64,000 bases of DNA from Foliamicus sp963666765 (GTDB lineage Bacteria > Pseudomonadota > Gammaproteobacteria > Steroidobacterales > Foliamicaceae). The stretch covers positions 1,426,001 through 1,490,000 of the forward strand of contig OY762933.1 in the NCBI GenBank assembly GCA_963666765.1. The letters run 5' to 3'. A model generated the notes under the pieces. It was not told where the DNA came from. It saw only the letters and a program-made list of their open reading frames with translations, and searched no databases. The position numbers and the translations under genes are program-made. Below, in pieces: positions 63,368 to 64,000 of this stretch; the stretch's first letter is position 1; every line of letters begins with the position of its first letter.

Positions 63368-64000
63368 ATGCGGAATACCGGGGCCGTGAGCTTGAGAACC
63401 GTCGTTCTTCTGTCCGGCACGGGGACGAACCTTCAGGCCATACTCGATCACGCGGCGTCGGAGGAATCGCGCCTCGACCCGGTCGCCGCGCTCAGCGACA
63501 GGGTCGAGGCGCAAGGCCTTGAACGCGCCCGGCGAGCCGGCATTGCGGCAATCGCCCTGCCCCGTGGCGGGTTCCCGGATGCGCGCTCATGGTGGGGCGA
63601 AATCGCGGCGCGGTTGCGCGCGCTGGCTCCCGACGCGTTGGTGCTGGCCGGTTTCATGCGGATTCTGCCGGCGGAGCTGTGCGAGGAATACCAGGGTCGC
63701 GTGCTCAACATTCATCCTTCGCTGTTGCCGCAGCATCCCGGCCTCGATACCTACCGCAGGGTGCTGCAGGCGGGAGACCGCTGGCACGGAACCACGGTGC
63801 ATTTCGTGACCCACGAGCTTGACGCCGGCCCCCGGATCGCCCAGGCACGGATTCGAGTGGGCCCCGAGGATGATGAGGGCTCGCTTCGAACCAGGGTTCA
63901 AGCCTGCGAACATGTCCTGTATCCTCGCGTGCTGGAATGGATGTCGCAGGGCCGTCTCGTCATGGGCGACCGGCACGCGACGCTGGACGGAAGCGACTTG
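63368..64000 (+). CDS. purN: Phosphoribosylglycinamide formyltransferase, 3' end outside window
   Basis: The GAR transformylase frame is open from ATG 63368 to the window end (211 codons so far). Visible motifs are VLLSGTGTNLQAILDH (phosphate loop), VLAGFMRILP, the catalytic Asn-His in VLNIHPSLLPQHPGL and HFVTHELDAGP with the catalytic Asp. It follows purM by 14 bp, the usual purM-purN operon. The family is about 200-220 residues long, so little is missing. Confidence 0.95.
   Translation, partial: MRNTGAVSLRTVVLLSGTGTNLQAILDHAASEESRLDPVAALSDRVEAQGLERARRAGIAAIALPRGGFPDARSWWGEIAARLRALAPDALVLAGFMRILPAELCEEYQGRVLNIHPSLLPQHPGLDTYRRVLQAGDRWHGTTVHFVTHELDAGPRIAQARIRVGPEDDEGSLRTRVQACEHVLYPRVLEWMSQGRLVMGDRHATLDGSDL

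Overview
This 64-kb window is high-GC (roughly 60-65 percent by eye), gene-dense bacterial chromosome. It belongs to a gammaproteobacterium: the minus-strand run rpsB-tsf-pyrH-frr-uppS-cdsA-rseP-bamA-skp-lpxD-lpxA-lpxB-rnhB-dnaE-accA-tilS-pyrG-kdsA-eno-ftsB-surE-pcm-yqaA-nlpD is the classical gammaproteobacterial order, with map-glnD divergent from rpsB. Lipid A, BamA and Skp genes show an outer membrane. TonB receptors and catabolic enzymes suggest an aerobic heterotroph. I cannot name the genus. No tRNA, rRNA, CRISPR, prophage or complete insertion sequence was seen.

Layout. (1) 1-5310, plus strand: the end of a TonB-dependent receptor, a ureidoglycolate lyase, a cupin, an M24 hydrolase, a small protein and the wreck of an APC permease. 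(2) 5311-8600, minus: prfB with its programmed +1 frameshift, an Mth938-like protein and an acyl-CoA ligase. (3) 8698-37069, minus: the conserved housekeeping block. dxr, ispD and ispF, and also fabZ, truD and rpoS, are absent from places where they usually sit, while a tannase-family esterase and a DUF1838 protein lie between accA and tilS. (4) 37281-40686, plus: map and glnD. (5) 40974-55478, minus: a ten-gene reductive pyrimidine-degradation operon that starts with a TonB receptor and an NCS1 permease. Its gabD-like gene is frameshifted. A consensus -35 box lies inside one of two 16-bp palindromes that resemble RutR operators, and a TetR gene (55668-56285) lies just upstream. (6) 56411-59248, plus: a divergent uracil-DNA glycosylase, a GMC oxidoreductase and a NIPSNAP protein. 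(7) 59305-62303, minus: a HepT/MNT pair, a single reading frame joining a CDP-alcohol phosphatidyltransferase to the replication regulator Hda, and a DUF2066 protein. (8) 62340-64000, plus: purM and the start of purN.

How the parts work together. The pyrimidine operon encodes a full route: outer-membrane entry (inferred), NCS1 uptake, PreTA reduction, ring opening, decarbamoylation, transamination, and CoA-acylating oxidation by MmsA to acetyl-CoA or propionyl-CoA. A TetR repressor that senses the pyrimidine is the simplest control model. The housekeeping block supplies translation factors, envelope assembly, lipid A, DNA replication, CTP and Kdo. The missing isoprenoid genes suggest that another isoprenoid route, such as mevalonate, may operate.

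Most notable observations: the phosphatidyltransferase-Hda fusion; the operator-promoter architecture of a TonB-led pyrimidine operon; two hairpin elements with a conserved loop but unrelated perfectly paired stems; repeats that supply the stop codon of the gene before them; and the position-specific absence of three MEP-pathway genes.
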